The notes beneath the pieces were generated by a model, which was not told where the DNA came from, searched no databases, and saw only the letters and a program-made list of their open reading frames with translations. From Cognatundibacterium squillarum (lineage in GTDB: Bacteria; Pseudomonadota; Gammaproteobacteria; Burkholderiales; Burkholderiaceae_D), in NCBI RefSeq assembly GCF_014652435.1, contig NZ_BMYU01000002.1, forward strand, positions 124,001-188,000: DNA of 64,000 bases, in the 5' to 3' direction. This document shows, piece by piece, positions 45,866 through 53,786 of the stretch. The number at the start of each line of letters is the position of its first letter. Position 1 is the first letter of the stretch. Position numbers and translations under genes: made by a program.

Positions 45866-47308
45866 ATGAAAAAACGCGATGTGATCAATGCCACACTGTG
45901 TGCAGCTTTGCTGAGTTTGCTGACCGCTGGACAACTGGCGGCACAAACCGCAACAGGACCGGATACAGAACAGAAAAATGGCAGGCGTGCCGGTCCGCCG
46001 CATCAGCCGCCGCCCTTCCCTGCTCCGGAAAATGCGGATGTGATCGTCGGCCGACCGTCAAGCGCATCCGTAACACTGAGTGTTCGGCGCAATGATGCAG
46101 ACGGCACTGCGGAATTGCTGTACTGGGCTGAGGGCAGCAATCCGGCTTCTGCCACGATAGCGGGTCCTTTTCCCTTAAGTCAGGCAGAACCGCGCAACCT
46201 GCATTTGCAGGGATTACGTGCTGATACGGTCTATTTCTATCAGTTAAGAGTATCAGGCCAGACCGGCAAATTACCGGAGGGGCGTTTCCGCACGGCCAGA
46301 TCTGCAGGTCAGCCTTTTCAGTTCACCATCACGGCCGATTCTCATCTGGATCAGAACACCAGTACCGCCTTGTATCGTGAAACACTGAATAATATCCGCC
46401 AGCGTGAGCCAGATTTTCACATTGATCTGGGCGATACCTTCATGACTGATAAGTATCCGTCGCGCGACGACGCGCTGCGCCAGTATCAGGCGCAGCGTAT
46501 CTTTTTCAGCAGTATGGCGGACCGGGTTCCGTTGTTTCTGGTACTTGGCAATCATGATGGTGAGGACGTGAAACTGCGGCGCGGCCCGGATAATCTGGCC
46601 GTCTGGGCAAATACTCAGCGACGGCGGTATTTTCCGAATCCGCAGCCGGACAGTTTTTACAGCGGCGCACCAGTACATGAAGGCGCATCCGCATTGGAAG
46701 ATTACTATGCGTGGCAATGGGGCGATGCGCAGATGATAGTTCTTAACCCTTACTGGTACGGGCCGGAGCGCCGTGCACCGGAGCGCTGGAATCTGTCACT
46801 GGGTGACCAGCAATACGCATGGCTGGAGCAAACGCTGCGCCAGAGTAAGGCGGCCTATATTTTTGTGTTCATTCATCAGTTAGCGGGTGGTGCAGACCGT
46901 CAGGGACGTGGTGGTGCGGAGGCGGTTCCGTTTGGTGAATGGGGCGGACTGAATGCAGACGGTACACCGGGTATGGCAGCGAATCGTCCGGGCTGGAAAG
47001 AGCCGGTACATGCCTTATTGCATCGTTATCGTGTCAGTGCGGTATTTCACGGGCACGATCATCTGTATGCCAGCCAGCAACGTGACGGAATTATTTATCA
47101 GGAAGTGCCGCAGCCTGCACACAGCGGTGGCGGCGATGAAAAATCGGCGACGGAATATGGTTATCTGAGCGGTACGGTACTGGCAAAAGCAGGATTTATG
47201 CAGGTCAGTGTCAGTCCGCAAATGGCGCGGGTTGCACTGTATCCGGCGGGTGCTGATACGTCGGCCGCACCGCTGCACAGTTATCAGATTGCGCCGCGCA
47301 AACCCTGA
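45866..47308 (+). CDS. Secreted metallophosphoesterase (type B, no Fn3)
   Basis: 480 residues. Signal peptide ending AGQLAAQ, no lipobox and no Fn3 domain; the acid-phosphatase-type sandwich starts soon after a Pro-rich linker (PPHQPPPFPAPENADVIVG). Metal-binding motifs are TADSHLDQ, LGDTFMTDK, LGNHDGED, FIHQLAGG and FHGHDHLY. Closest to the gene just upstream, so probably a tandem duplicate that lost Fn3 and lipidation. Gap of 10 bp to that gene. Confidence 0.88.
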   Translation: MKKRDVINATLCAALLSLLTAGQLAAQTATGPDTEQKNGRRAGPPHQPPPFPAPENADVIVGRPSSASVTLSVRRNDADGTAELLYWAEGSNPASATIAGPFPLSQAEPRNLHLQGLRADTVYFYQLRVSGQTGKLPEGRFRTARSAGQPFQFTITADSHLDQNTSTALYRETLNNIRQREPDFHIDLGDTFMTDKYPSRDDALRQYQAQRIFFSSMADRVPLFLVLGNHDGEDVKLRRGPDNLAVWANTQRRRYFPNPQPDSFYSGAPVHEGASALEDYYAWQWGDAQMIVLNPYWYGPERRAPERWNLSLGDQQYAWLEQTLRQSKAAYIFVFIHQLAGGADRQGRGGAEAVPFGEWGGLNADGTPGMAANRPGWKEPVHALLHRYRVSAVFHGHDHLYASQQRDGIIYQEVPQPAHSGGGDEKSATEYGYLSGTVLAKAGFMQVSVSPQMARVALYPAGADTSAAPLHSYQIAPRKP

Positions 47309-47320
47309 ACAGGATCCGTT

Positions 47321-48841
47321 ATGCAAAGCTTCAGCTTCCGCCGCACATGGTGTTCATTATGCTTACTTGCTGCGATGTATACACCGCAGTCTGCGTTGCA
47401 GGCACAAAATCAGGAAGATCCGCCATCGCAGGGACAACGCAAAGGACAGGGTAAACAGCGCACTGCGTCTTTACCCGTTGAAATACAGGCACAGCAACAG
47501 CTGTCGGTCATACTTGCCCGCCCTGCCACAGACCGCATCACGATGAATTTACTGGCGCAGGAAGACCAGCCGGTCAGCGTGATGTATGCAAGTGGCAGCG
47601 CTGAGCCGGTACGCAGTGCATCGTTACAGCTGAAGGCTGGCCAGCCTGCAGAATTGCTGATTTCCGGTTTGCTTCCTGCCCGGACTTACCACTATCGTTT
47701 GTGTACACCCCGCAATCACGATTGTGCTGATGCAGAAACGAAAGAAGAAACCGGTTTTTTCCGGACTGCCAAAGCGCCCGGGCAATCATTTATGTTTGCA
47801 CTGCAAGGCGACTCTCATCCTGAACGTGCACACCAGTTTGATGCGGCACTGTATGTACAGACGCTGCAGAGAGCAGCCTCTGCCGGACCGGATTTTTATC
47901 TGATGATGGGGGATGATTTCAGTGTCGATACTCTGCATGAACTGAACCGCGCTACTGTAATGCAGCGTTATCAGTATCAGCGTCCGTTTCTCGGCCTGAT
48001 AGGACGGTCTGCGCCTTTGTTTCTGGTCAACGGAAATCATGAACAGGCAGCGGCGGCGAATCTGAATGGCAGCGCAGAGAATGTCGCAGTCTGGGCGCAG
48101 AATGCACGTAATCAGTACTATTCTCAGCCAGCGCCGGATGCTTTTTATACCGGTAACAAAGAACCTGTGCCGCATATCGGTTTATTAAGAAATTACTTTG
48201 CATGGCACTGGGGCGATGCTTTATTTGTTGTGATCGATCCTTACTGGCACTCTGCCTCTGTGGTCGATAACAAGCCGGGAAAACATGAAAAAAGCGGCGA
48301 CAAACGGGGGCAGCGCGATCTGTGGGATATCACGCTCGGTGACAGCCAGTATCAGTGGCTGCGTCAGACCCTGGAAAGCAGTACGGCCACGTATAAATTT
48401 ATATTCAGTCACCATGTGCTGGGCACGGGGCGTGGCGGTACAGAACAGGCCGGGTTGTATGAATGGGGTGGAAAAGACAAGCGTGGTGTCAGTGAATTTG
48501 CGCAGCGTCGTCCCGGCTGGACTTTGCCATTGCACCAGTTATTTGTGAAGCACAAAGTGACTGCATTTTTTCAGGGCCATGATCATATTTTTGCGCATCA
48601 GGAACTGGACGGTGTGGTTTATCAGACGGTACCGGAGCCTGCGGATCCTGATTACAAGCTTTACTTTGCAGATGCTTACCGCAGTGGAAAACTGTTACCT
48701 AACTCCGGCCATGTGCGCGTGTATGTCGCTCCTGACAAAGTCCGTGTTGAGTATCTGCGCTCCTATCTTCCGAAAGATGTTTCGCCTGAGCGCACTGACG
48801 GCGAAGTAGCTTACAGCTACGAAATTCCGGCCCGTCGCTGA
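47321..48841 (+). CDS. Secreted metallophosphoesterase (type A, no Fn3)
   Basis: 506 residues with a signal peptide (WCSLCLLAAMYTPQSALQAQ) and a basic Gln-rich linker. Acid-phosphatase-type sandwich, then QGDSHPER, MGDDFSVD, VNGNHEQAA, SHHVLGTGRG and FQGHDHIF. The type A motifs and the LRNYFAWHWGDALFVVIDPY stretch match the first enzyme, at 42302. It lacks Fn3. Last gene of the first operon. Confidence 0.88.
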   Translation: MQSFSFRRTWCSLCLLAAMYTPQSALQAQNQEDPPSQGQRKGQGKQRTASLPVEIQAQQQLSVILARPATDRITMNLLAQEDQPVSVMYASGSAEPVRSASLQLKAGQPAELLISGLLPARTYHYRLCTPRNHDCADAETKEETGFFRTAKAPGQSFMFALQGDSHPERAHQFDAALYVQTLQRAASAGPDFYLMMGDDFSVDTLHELNRATVMQRYQYQRPFLGLIGRSAPLFLVNGNHEQAAAANLNGSAENVAVWAQNARNQYYSQPAPDAFYTGNKEPVPHIGLLRNYFAWHWGDALFVVIDPYWHSASVVDNKPGKHEKSGDKRGQRDLWDITLGDSQYQWLRQTLESSTATYKFIFSHHVLGTGRGGTEQAGLYEWGGKDKRGVSEFAQRRPGWTLPLHQLFVKHKVTAFFQGHDHIFAHQELDGVVYQTVPEPADPDYKLYFADAYRSGKLLPNSGHVRVYVAPDKVRVEYLRSYLPKDVSPERTDGEVAYSYEIPARR

Positions 48842-48880
48842 TGCCGCGGATACTGACGCACCCGTAACCGGATGTTTGCA

Positions 48881-48900
48881 AAATGACGAACTTGTCATTT
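48881..48900 (+). promoter_or_regulatory. Second CusR/CopR-type box
   Basis: AAATGACGAACTTGTCATTT, one arm base different from the box at 39316. The -10 TAGAAT at 48920-48925 lies at exactly the same distance as in the first promoter, and the start codon at 48986 is again 105 bp from the box start. Confidence 0.85.
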
Positions 48901-48985
48901 GCCGCTCAGAGGGATTTTCTAGAATGCAATCAATGTGCTGTCAGACAGCGCGCTTTGTCTTCTGAACTTAATCCGGAGTTTGATG

Positions 48986-50836
48986 ATGCTGATACGTCCT
49001 GCCTCTCAGGGTATTTCTGTGATACTCGCTTTGTTGCTGGCTGCCTGTGGTGGCGGTGCAGGTGGTGCCAGTACCGATAATGGTGCGCCTCAGGGGCCGG
49101 TTGTATCCGCGACGGTTCCGGGTACACCGCAGGGCCTGACAGCCACTGCCGGTGATGCCAGTGTCAGCCTGCAATTTACCGCGCCTGCCAGCGATGGCGG
49201 CAGCAAAATTCTCAGCTATCAGGCGACTTGCAATGCGGCACAAAGCACCGTCAGCACCAGCGGTACGGCCAGCCCCTTAACGCTGACCGGCATGACAAAT
49301 GGCACGACTTACAGTTGCAGTGTGCGGGCGGTCAATGCCGTAGGCAGCGGTACGGCCAGTTCCGCTGTCAGCGTCACACCGCAGGCAGCACAGCCGCCTT
49401 CGGCCGGTTTTACTCTCAGCAGTCTGGCCGGCACGAATGGTGCGGCAATGGCGGCGGATTACACCTGTGACGGTACCGGCTCCTCGATTCCTTTAAGCTG
49501 GAGCAATCTGCCGGCCGGTACGAAGGAGCTTGCCGTGCTGATGACGACTTTGCCGGGTGACGGCACGACCAAATGGAACTGGGTGCTGTATGGTATTCCC
49601 GCAAGCGTCAGCAGTCTGAAAAAAGACAGCTTCGGTATTGGTATCAACGGTGTCGGCAGTGACGGCCCGCAGGCAGCGTATCAGCCACCGTGTTCTCAGG
49701 GACCGGGGGCAAAAGTATACACACTGACGGTATATGCCTTGTCCGGCAGTCCGGTGCTGAATGTCCCGGCTGCGCAGGTTACCGGTTCTGTGCTCAGTGC
49801 TGCGATTGCGCCGCTGACACTCGGCAGCGCATCGATCAGCCTCAGTTTTACCCGGACTACCATGACGGGCAGCAGTACTGCCTGTCAGAATATCCGCAAT
49901 TCGATGGCAGCATCCGGCAGTGGCTATGCACTGGTCAGTTGCGATGCAAATTATGCCTATGTCAGTTCAACCGGCATCGCCACCCATACGATGATGAACG
50001 GGATTACTGCGACCAATCTGCAAGTGCCGACCGTACAGAATTTTCTGGGGGCAAATGGCTGGAAAATCCCGCTGAATCCTGCGATTGCTGCCACACCGAC
50101 TTCTGTTAACGACGGACCTGTCGGTGTTGCGATTAACGGGGTTCCGATCTTCAATCCCTGTAAGCAAGGCGGCTGTCAGTTTGGTGATACCAAAGTGCTG
50201 GGCGAACTCGATATCTGTAATGGTCACGCGGGCCGTGCAGATGATTACCACTACCATGCGGCGCCAGTCTGTCTGATGGCGGCTAAGCCAGCCAGTTACT
50301 GGGATACGCATCCGCTGGGCTGGGCGCTCGATGGATTTGCAATCTTCGGATACAACAACCCGGATGGCACAACTGCAACCCGCGACAATATCTGCGGCGG
50401 CAATACGGTTGCTGTCGCGAATGCACCGGCCGGCTACAGCTATCACGTGACGGATGCATCGCCCTATGTGTTGTCCTGTCTGCGCGGTACCCCTAGTCCT
50501 GATCTGGCAGGCCAGAGCGCCAAGTATGCGCCGATGCGGCAGCCTCCGGTAACGCCGTTCAGCGTCTCCGGCATGAGCTTAAGTACAGATCCGGCAGACG
50601 GTTATCAGGTATTGCGCTTCACATCAGCAAACAGTTTTGTGAGCACGGAGACCGGCAGCGACAGCTATACCAATGCAGCCGGTACTTACCAGATTCGCTA
50701 CAAAGTGCTGACCGGCAGCGAACTGGCCGCTGCACTGGCACAACCGAAAAATGCCGGAAAAAGCATATGCTGGAATTTTCAGTTTATGAATGGCAGCGGA
50801 ACAACAACGCAACCGACCATTGCCTATTGCCGATAG
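48986..50836 (+). CDS. Fn3-PEBP-YHYH lipoprotein
   Basis: 616 residues (ATG at 48986, with 48983 also possible; GGAG precedes both). Lipobox LLLAAC. An Fn3 domain follows that is very close to those of the phosphoesterases (APASDGGSKILSYQATC, VRAVNAVGSGTAS). Next is a PEBP/YbhB-like domain (SIPLSWSNLPAGTKELAVLM, WNWVLYGIPASVSSL) of about 150 residues. The C-terminal half is a YHYH domain: LDICNGHAGRADDYHYHAAP and LGWALDGFAIFGYNN. The His cluster could bind metal. This three-part architecture is unusual. Confidence 0.86.
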   Translation: MLIRPASQGISVILALLLAACGGGAGGASTDNGAPQGPVVSATVPGTPQGLTATAGDASVSLQFTAPASDGGSKILSYQATCNAAQSTVSTSGTASPLTLTGMTNGTTYSCSVRAVNAVGSGTASSAVSVTPQAAQPPSAGFTLSSLAGTNGAAMAADYTCDGTGSSIPLSWSNLPAGTKELAVLMTTLPGDGTTKWNWVLYGIPASVSSLKKDSFGIGINGVGSDGPQAAYQPPCSQGPGAKVYTLTVYALSGSPVLNVPAAQVTGSVLSAAIAPLTLGSASISLSFTRTTMTGSSTACQNIRNSMAASGSGYALVSCDANYAYVSSTGIATHTMMNGITATNLQVPTVQNFLGANGWKIPLNPAIAATPTSVNDGPVGVAINGVPIFNPCKQGGCQFGDTKVLGELDICNGHAGRADDYHYHAAPVCLMAAKPASYWDTHPLGWALDGFAIFGYNNPDGTTATRDNICGGNTVAVANAPAGYSYHVTDASPYVLSCLRGTPSPDLAGQSAKYAPMRQPPVTPFSVSGMSLSTDPADGYQVLRFTSANSFVSTETGSDSYTNAAGTYQIRYKVLTGSELAAALAQPKNAGKSICWNFQFMNGSGTTTQPTIAYCR

Positions 50837-50870
50837 ATACCATTCTGATCAAGGTTGAGGCCGAGAAAAT

Positions 50871-51458
50871 ATGAAAAAAAGTAATTTAAAGACGATTTTC
50901 TGCGCAACGCTGACAGCGATACTGTTGACTGCAGGTCCGGTTTGTTTTGCGCATGAAGCAGAAGTGAATAAAGCAACGCTGGTTTTGCGCGAGGGGAATC
51001 ACCTGTCGCTGAGCCTGTTCATGCGACTTGACGACAGCATGTATCGTATGAGTCTGAAAAAGACGACCTATCAGGAATTTCTACTGGCACATGCGTCAAT
51101 GCCTGCACAAGAATTTGCACGACGCTGGTTGCAGGTGCAGGAGCAATTGCAAAATGCGGTCGTGATCAGGGATAAGCAGAATCAGATCCTGAAACTGCGC
51201 AACTGGGTGTGGCCCACTCCGGACAAAGTGCAGGCGGTGATTCAGGAAAATCTGATGCAGGCAACGGTTGCTTCTGGTTCACATCAGCATACGCCTCTGC
51301 TGGAGATACGGGCTGAGGCCAGTGCAGTCGCAGCCGCAGCCGTGAGTAGTGTGACGCTGCAGGTGCACCCGGTCTGGCAACCTTTGCTAGTCGTCTCATA
51401 CCGTCCTGTTCAGACAGTGCTTGATATCGGCGAACCACCGGTCAGCATCCGGTTCTGA
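50871..51458 (+). CDS. Small secreted protein of unknown function
   Basis: 195 residues with signal peptide (TAILLTAGPVCFA, then HEAEVNKATLVLREGNHLSL). A beta-rich N-terminal half, a helix with YQEFLLAHASMPAQEFARRW, and a C-terminal strand set with PVWQPLLVVSYRPVQTV. It lies 34 bp after the YHYH gene and 67 bp before the TonB receptor gene, so it is probably a periplasmic partner of one of them. Family not recognised. Confidence 0.72.
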   Translation: MKKSNLKTIFCATLTAILLTAGPVCFAHEAEVNKATLVLREGNHLSLSLFMRLDDSMYRMSLKKTTYQEFLLAHASMPAQEFARRWLQVQEQLQNAVVIRDKQNQILKLRNWVWPTPDKVQAVIQENLMQATVASGSHQHTPLLEIRAEASAVAAAAVSSVTLQVHPVWQPLLVVSYRPVQTVLDIGEPPVSIRF

Positions 51459-51525
51459 ACTGGGTGGTCTGTACGAAGTACTGTGCGTTAAGTGTAGCGG
51501 AGCGCAATTTCTTTTCTGCCCCAAG

Positions 51526-53580
51526 ATGAAAAACAGTGCAAGTTTTAAGTTACTGTCGTTTGTTACACCATTCATGCTAGTGAATGCCGCGTTTGCCGAT
51601 GATCCGGCCATTCAGCGTATTCTTGTGGAAGGTTCGCGGACCAGTCAGATGGGCATCGCTGATACCGCCAGTCAGGGAGTTGTGTCAGCACGTGAGCTGG
51701 AGCAGCGTACCGTTTACCGACCAGGCGAAATTCTGGAGGCCGCACCCGGTCTAATTGTCAGTCAGCATAGCGGAGAGGGTAAAGCAAACCAGTTTTTTCT
51801 GCGCGGCTTGAATCTGGACCATGGCACCGATCTGGCTAGCTACGTCAATGACATGCCGGTCAATCAGCGCAGTCACGCGCACGGGCAAGGCTGGACGGAT
51901 CTGAACTTCCTGATCCCGGAACTGGTTGGACGTCTTGAGTACAGTAAGGGTCCTTACTCAGCACGTTCAGGCGATTTCTCATCTGCCGGCACAGCATCAA
52001 TTAGCTATATCAATCGTTTACCCGACAACCGATTGGTACTGAGTGGCGGTCAGAACGGATATCGTCGTGTTCTGCTGGCGGCATCATCCGTTCTTGGTGA
52101 CGGTAATGTACTGTATGCACTGGAATCGATGCGTAATGACGGACCATTTACCCGTGGTGATAACTATCGGAAATATAATGTTGTACTGCGATACAGCGAA
52201 GGCTACGCCGCCAATGGATGGAATATGACAGCGATGGTCTACGGCGCAAACTGGAAAGCGACGGACCAGATTCCTAAACGGGCCGTCGACCAGGGAATGC
52301 TGGGAAGGTTTGACGCGATCAATGCCAGCGATGGCGGCGCAGCGAACCGCCAGAGTTTGTCGGGTAGCTGGCGTCAGACGAGTTCCGGCTCTGTCAGCAA
52401 ATTCAATGCATATCTGATTCGGGGAAAACTGGATTTATTTTCTGATTTCACTTATTTCATGCGTGATCCGCTGAATGGTGATCAGTTTGCACAGCCTGAT
52501 CAGCGGGTAACATCCGGATTCGCTGCAAGCCATACCTGGCACAGTCACAATTCGATAGGTCTGGAGTCGGACTGGACCTTAGGCGTGACCGGGCAGAATG
52601 ATAATATCAGCAATGGTTTGTACCAAAGCAAGGCAAGGCAGCAGACCGCCATTATTCGCAGGGACAGAATTGTCGAAACCAGTGCTGCAGCGTATGTTGA
52701 GAATGCGACGCGCTGGACAGATACTTTCCGCACTGTCGCAGGCTTACGAGCAGACCGATACCGGTTCGATGTGAGAAGTGATTCAGCTGCCAATTCCGGA
52801 CGCGTGATGACCGGGATTGCCAGCCCCTCATGCAATCTGATTTTCGGACCCTGGGCGCAGACCGAGTTATATGTGAATGCCGGTCACGGTTTTCACAGTA
52901 ATGACGCACGCGGCACAGTTGCAAAAATTGATCCTGTCAATGGTGACAGCCTGAAACCAGTGCCGGGTCTGGTGCGTTCCAAAGGCGTGGAAATCGGGCT
53001 CAGAACCGAAATGTTTTCGCAGATGCAAACGACGGTATCGTTGTACCGCCTCGATTTTGATTCGGAGCTGGTATATGCAGGTGATGCCGGAACAACTGAA
53101 CCGGGCCGTCCGAGCCGGCGTTACGGCATTGAGTTCTCTAATTATCTGAAGTTAAATAAATGGCTTTCGATAGACTTGGATGCCGCTTATGCACGTGCAC
53201 GCGCGCGTGACCATGATCCTTTGGCAGGTGATTACGTCGAGGGTGCTGTTGAGGGTGTCGGGCAACTGGCGCTTTCGGTCGATCAGCTGGGGCCGTGGTC
53301 AGGTGCGCTCAGGCTGCGTTATTTTGGTCCGCGTCCGTTATCGACTGACAACCGTATCCGCTCCCATTCTGGCGTTACCCTGAATGGCCGACTGGCATAT
53401 CAGCTGCATCCGGCAGCACGTATTGAATTGGAAGGGTTTAACCTGACTAACCGTGCAGTATCGGCGATTGATTATTATTACGCTTCTCAGCTGCCGGGAG
53501 AGCCGCGCCCAGTCTATGATGTGCATTTTCATCCGCAGGAATCCAGATCATTCCGTATCAGTCTGATCGCAAGCTGGTGA
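51526..53580 (+). CDS. TonB-dependent outer-membrane receptor
   Basis: 684 residues; the start at 51526 opens a signal peptide (FVTPFMLVNAAFADD). The TonB box region is IQRILVEGSR. The plug domain has RPGEILEAAPGLIVSQHSG, FFLRGLNLDHGTDLASYVND and RLEYSKGPYSARSGDF. A 22-strand barrel follows and the last residue is Trp (LIASW). As the last gene of the second CusR-box operon it should import the released product or a metal complex. Ligand not deducible. Confidence 0.92.
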   Translation: MKNSASFKLLSFVTPFMLVNAAFADDPAIQRILVEGSRTSQMGIADTASQGVVSARELEQRTVYRPGEILEAAPGLIVSQHSGEGKANQFFLRGLNLDHGTDLASYVNDMPVNQRSHAHGQGWTDLNFLIPELVGRLEYSKGPYSARSGDFSSAGTASISYINRLPDNRLVLSGGQNGYRRVLLAASSVLGDGNVLYALESMRNDGPFTRGDNYRKYNVVLRYSEGYAANGWNMTAMVYGANWKATDQIPKRAVDQGMLGRFDAINASDGGAANRQSLSGSWRQTSSGSVSKFNAYLIRGKLDLFSDFTYFMRDPLNGDQFAQPDQRVTSGFAASHTWHSHNSIGLESDWTLGVTGQNDNISNGLYQSKARQQTAIIRRDRIVETSAAAYVENATRWTDTFRTVAGLRADRYRFDVRSDSAANSGRVMTGIASPSCNLIFGPWAQTELYVNAGHGFHSNDARGTVAKIDPVNGDSLKPVPGLVRSKGVEIGLRTEMFSQMQTTVSLYRLDFDSELVYAGDAGTTEPGRPSRRYGIEFSNYLKLNKWLSIDLDAAYARARARDHDPLAGDYVEGAVEGVGQLALSVDQLGPWSGALRLRYFGPRPLSTDNRIRSHSGVTLNGRLAYQLHPAARIELEGFNLTNRAVSAIDYYYASQLPGEPRPVYDVHFHPQESRSFRISLIASW

Positions 53581-53657
53581 TCCGTATATGCGGAGGCCCT
53601 CATGCCCGGCAGAGTCGGTGCAGTTTGTCCGGGATGGTCCGCATCAGCGTCTAAATA

Positions 53658-53766
53658 CCCCAAATGCGGCATCCTGCACAGAAAAAACGGCATTTTTCGC
53701 GGATGTCGGCAGAAACAGTGGCGCTCCGGGCAGGTGTTTTTTTGCCCGGATGCGGATCGCTGCACA
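53658..53766 (+). repeat. Dispersed intergenic repeat, long subfamily, right copy of a near-identical pair
   Basis: 108 of 109 bases match 39200-39308, same orientation. It lies between the convergent 3' ends of the two TonB receptor genes. Together the two copies bracket the whole 39.3-53.6 kb module. Confidence 0.92.
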
Positions 53767-53786
53767 GTCCGTGCGCCCTGCCCGCT

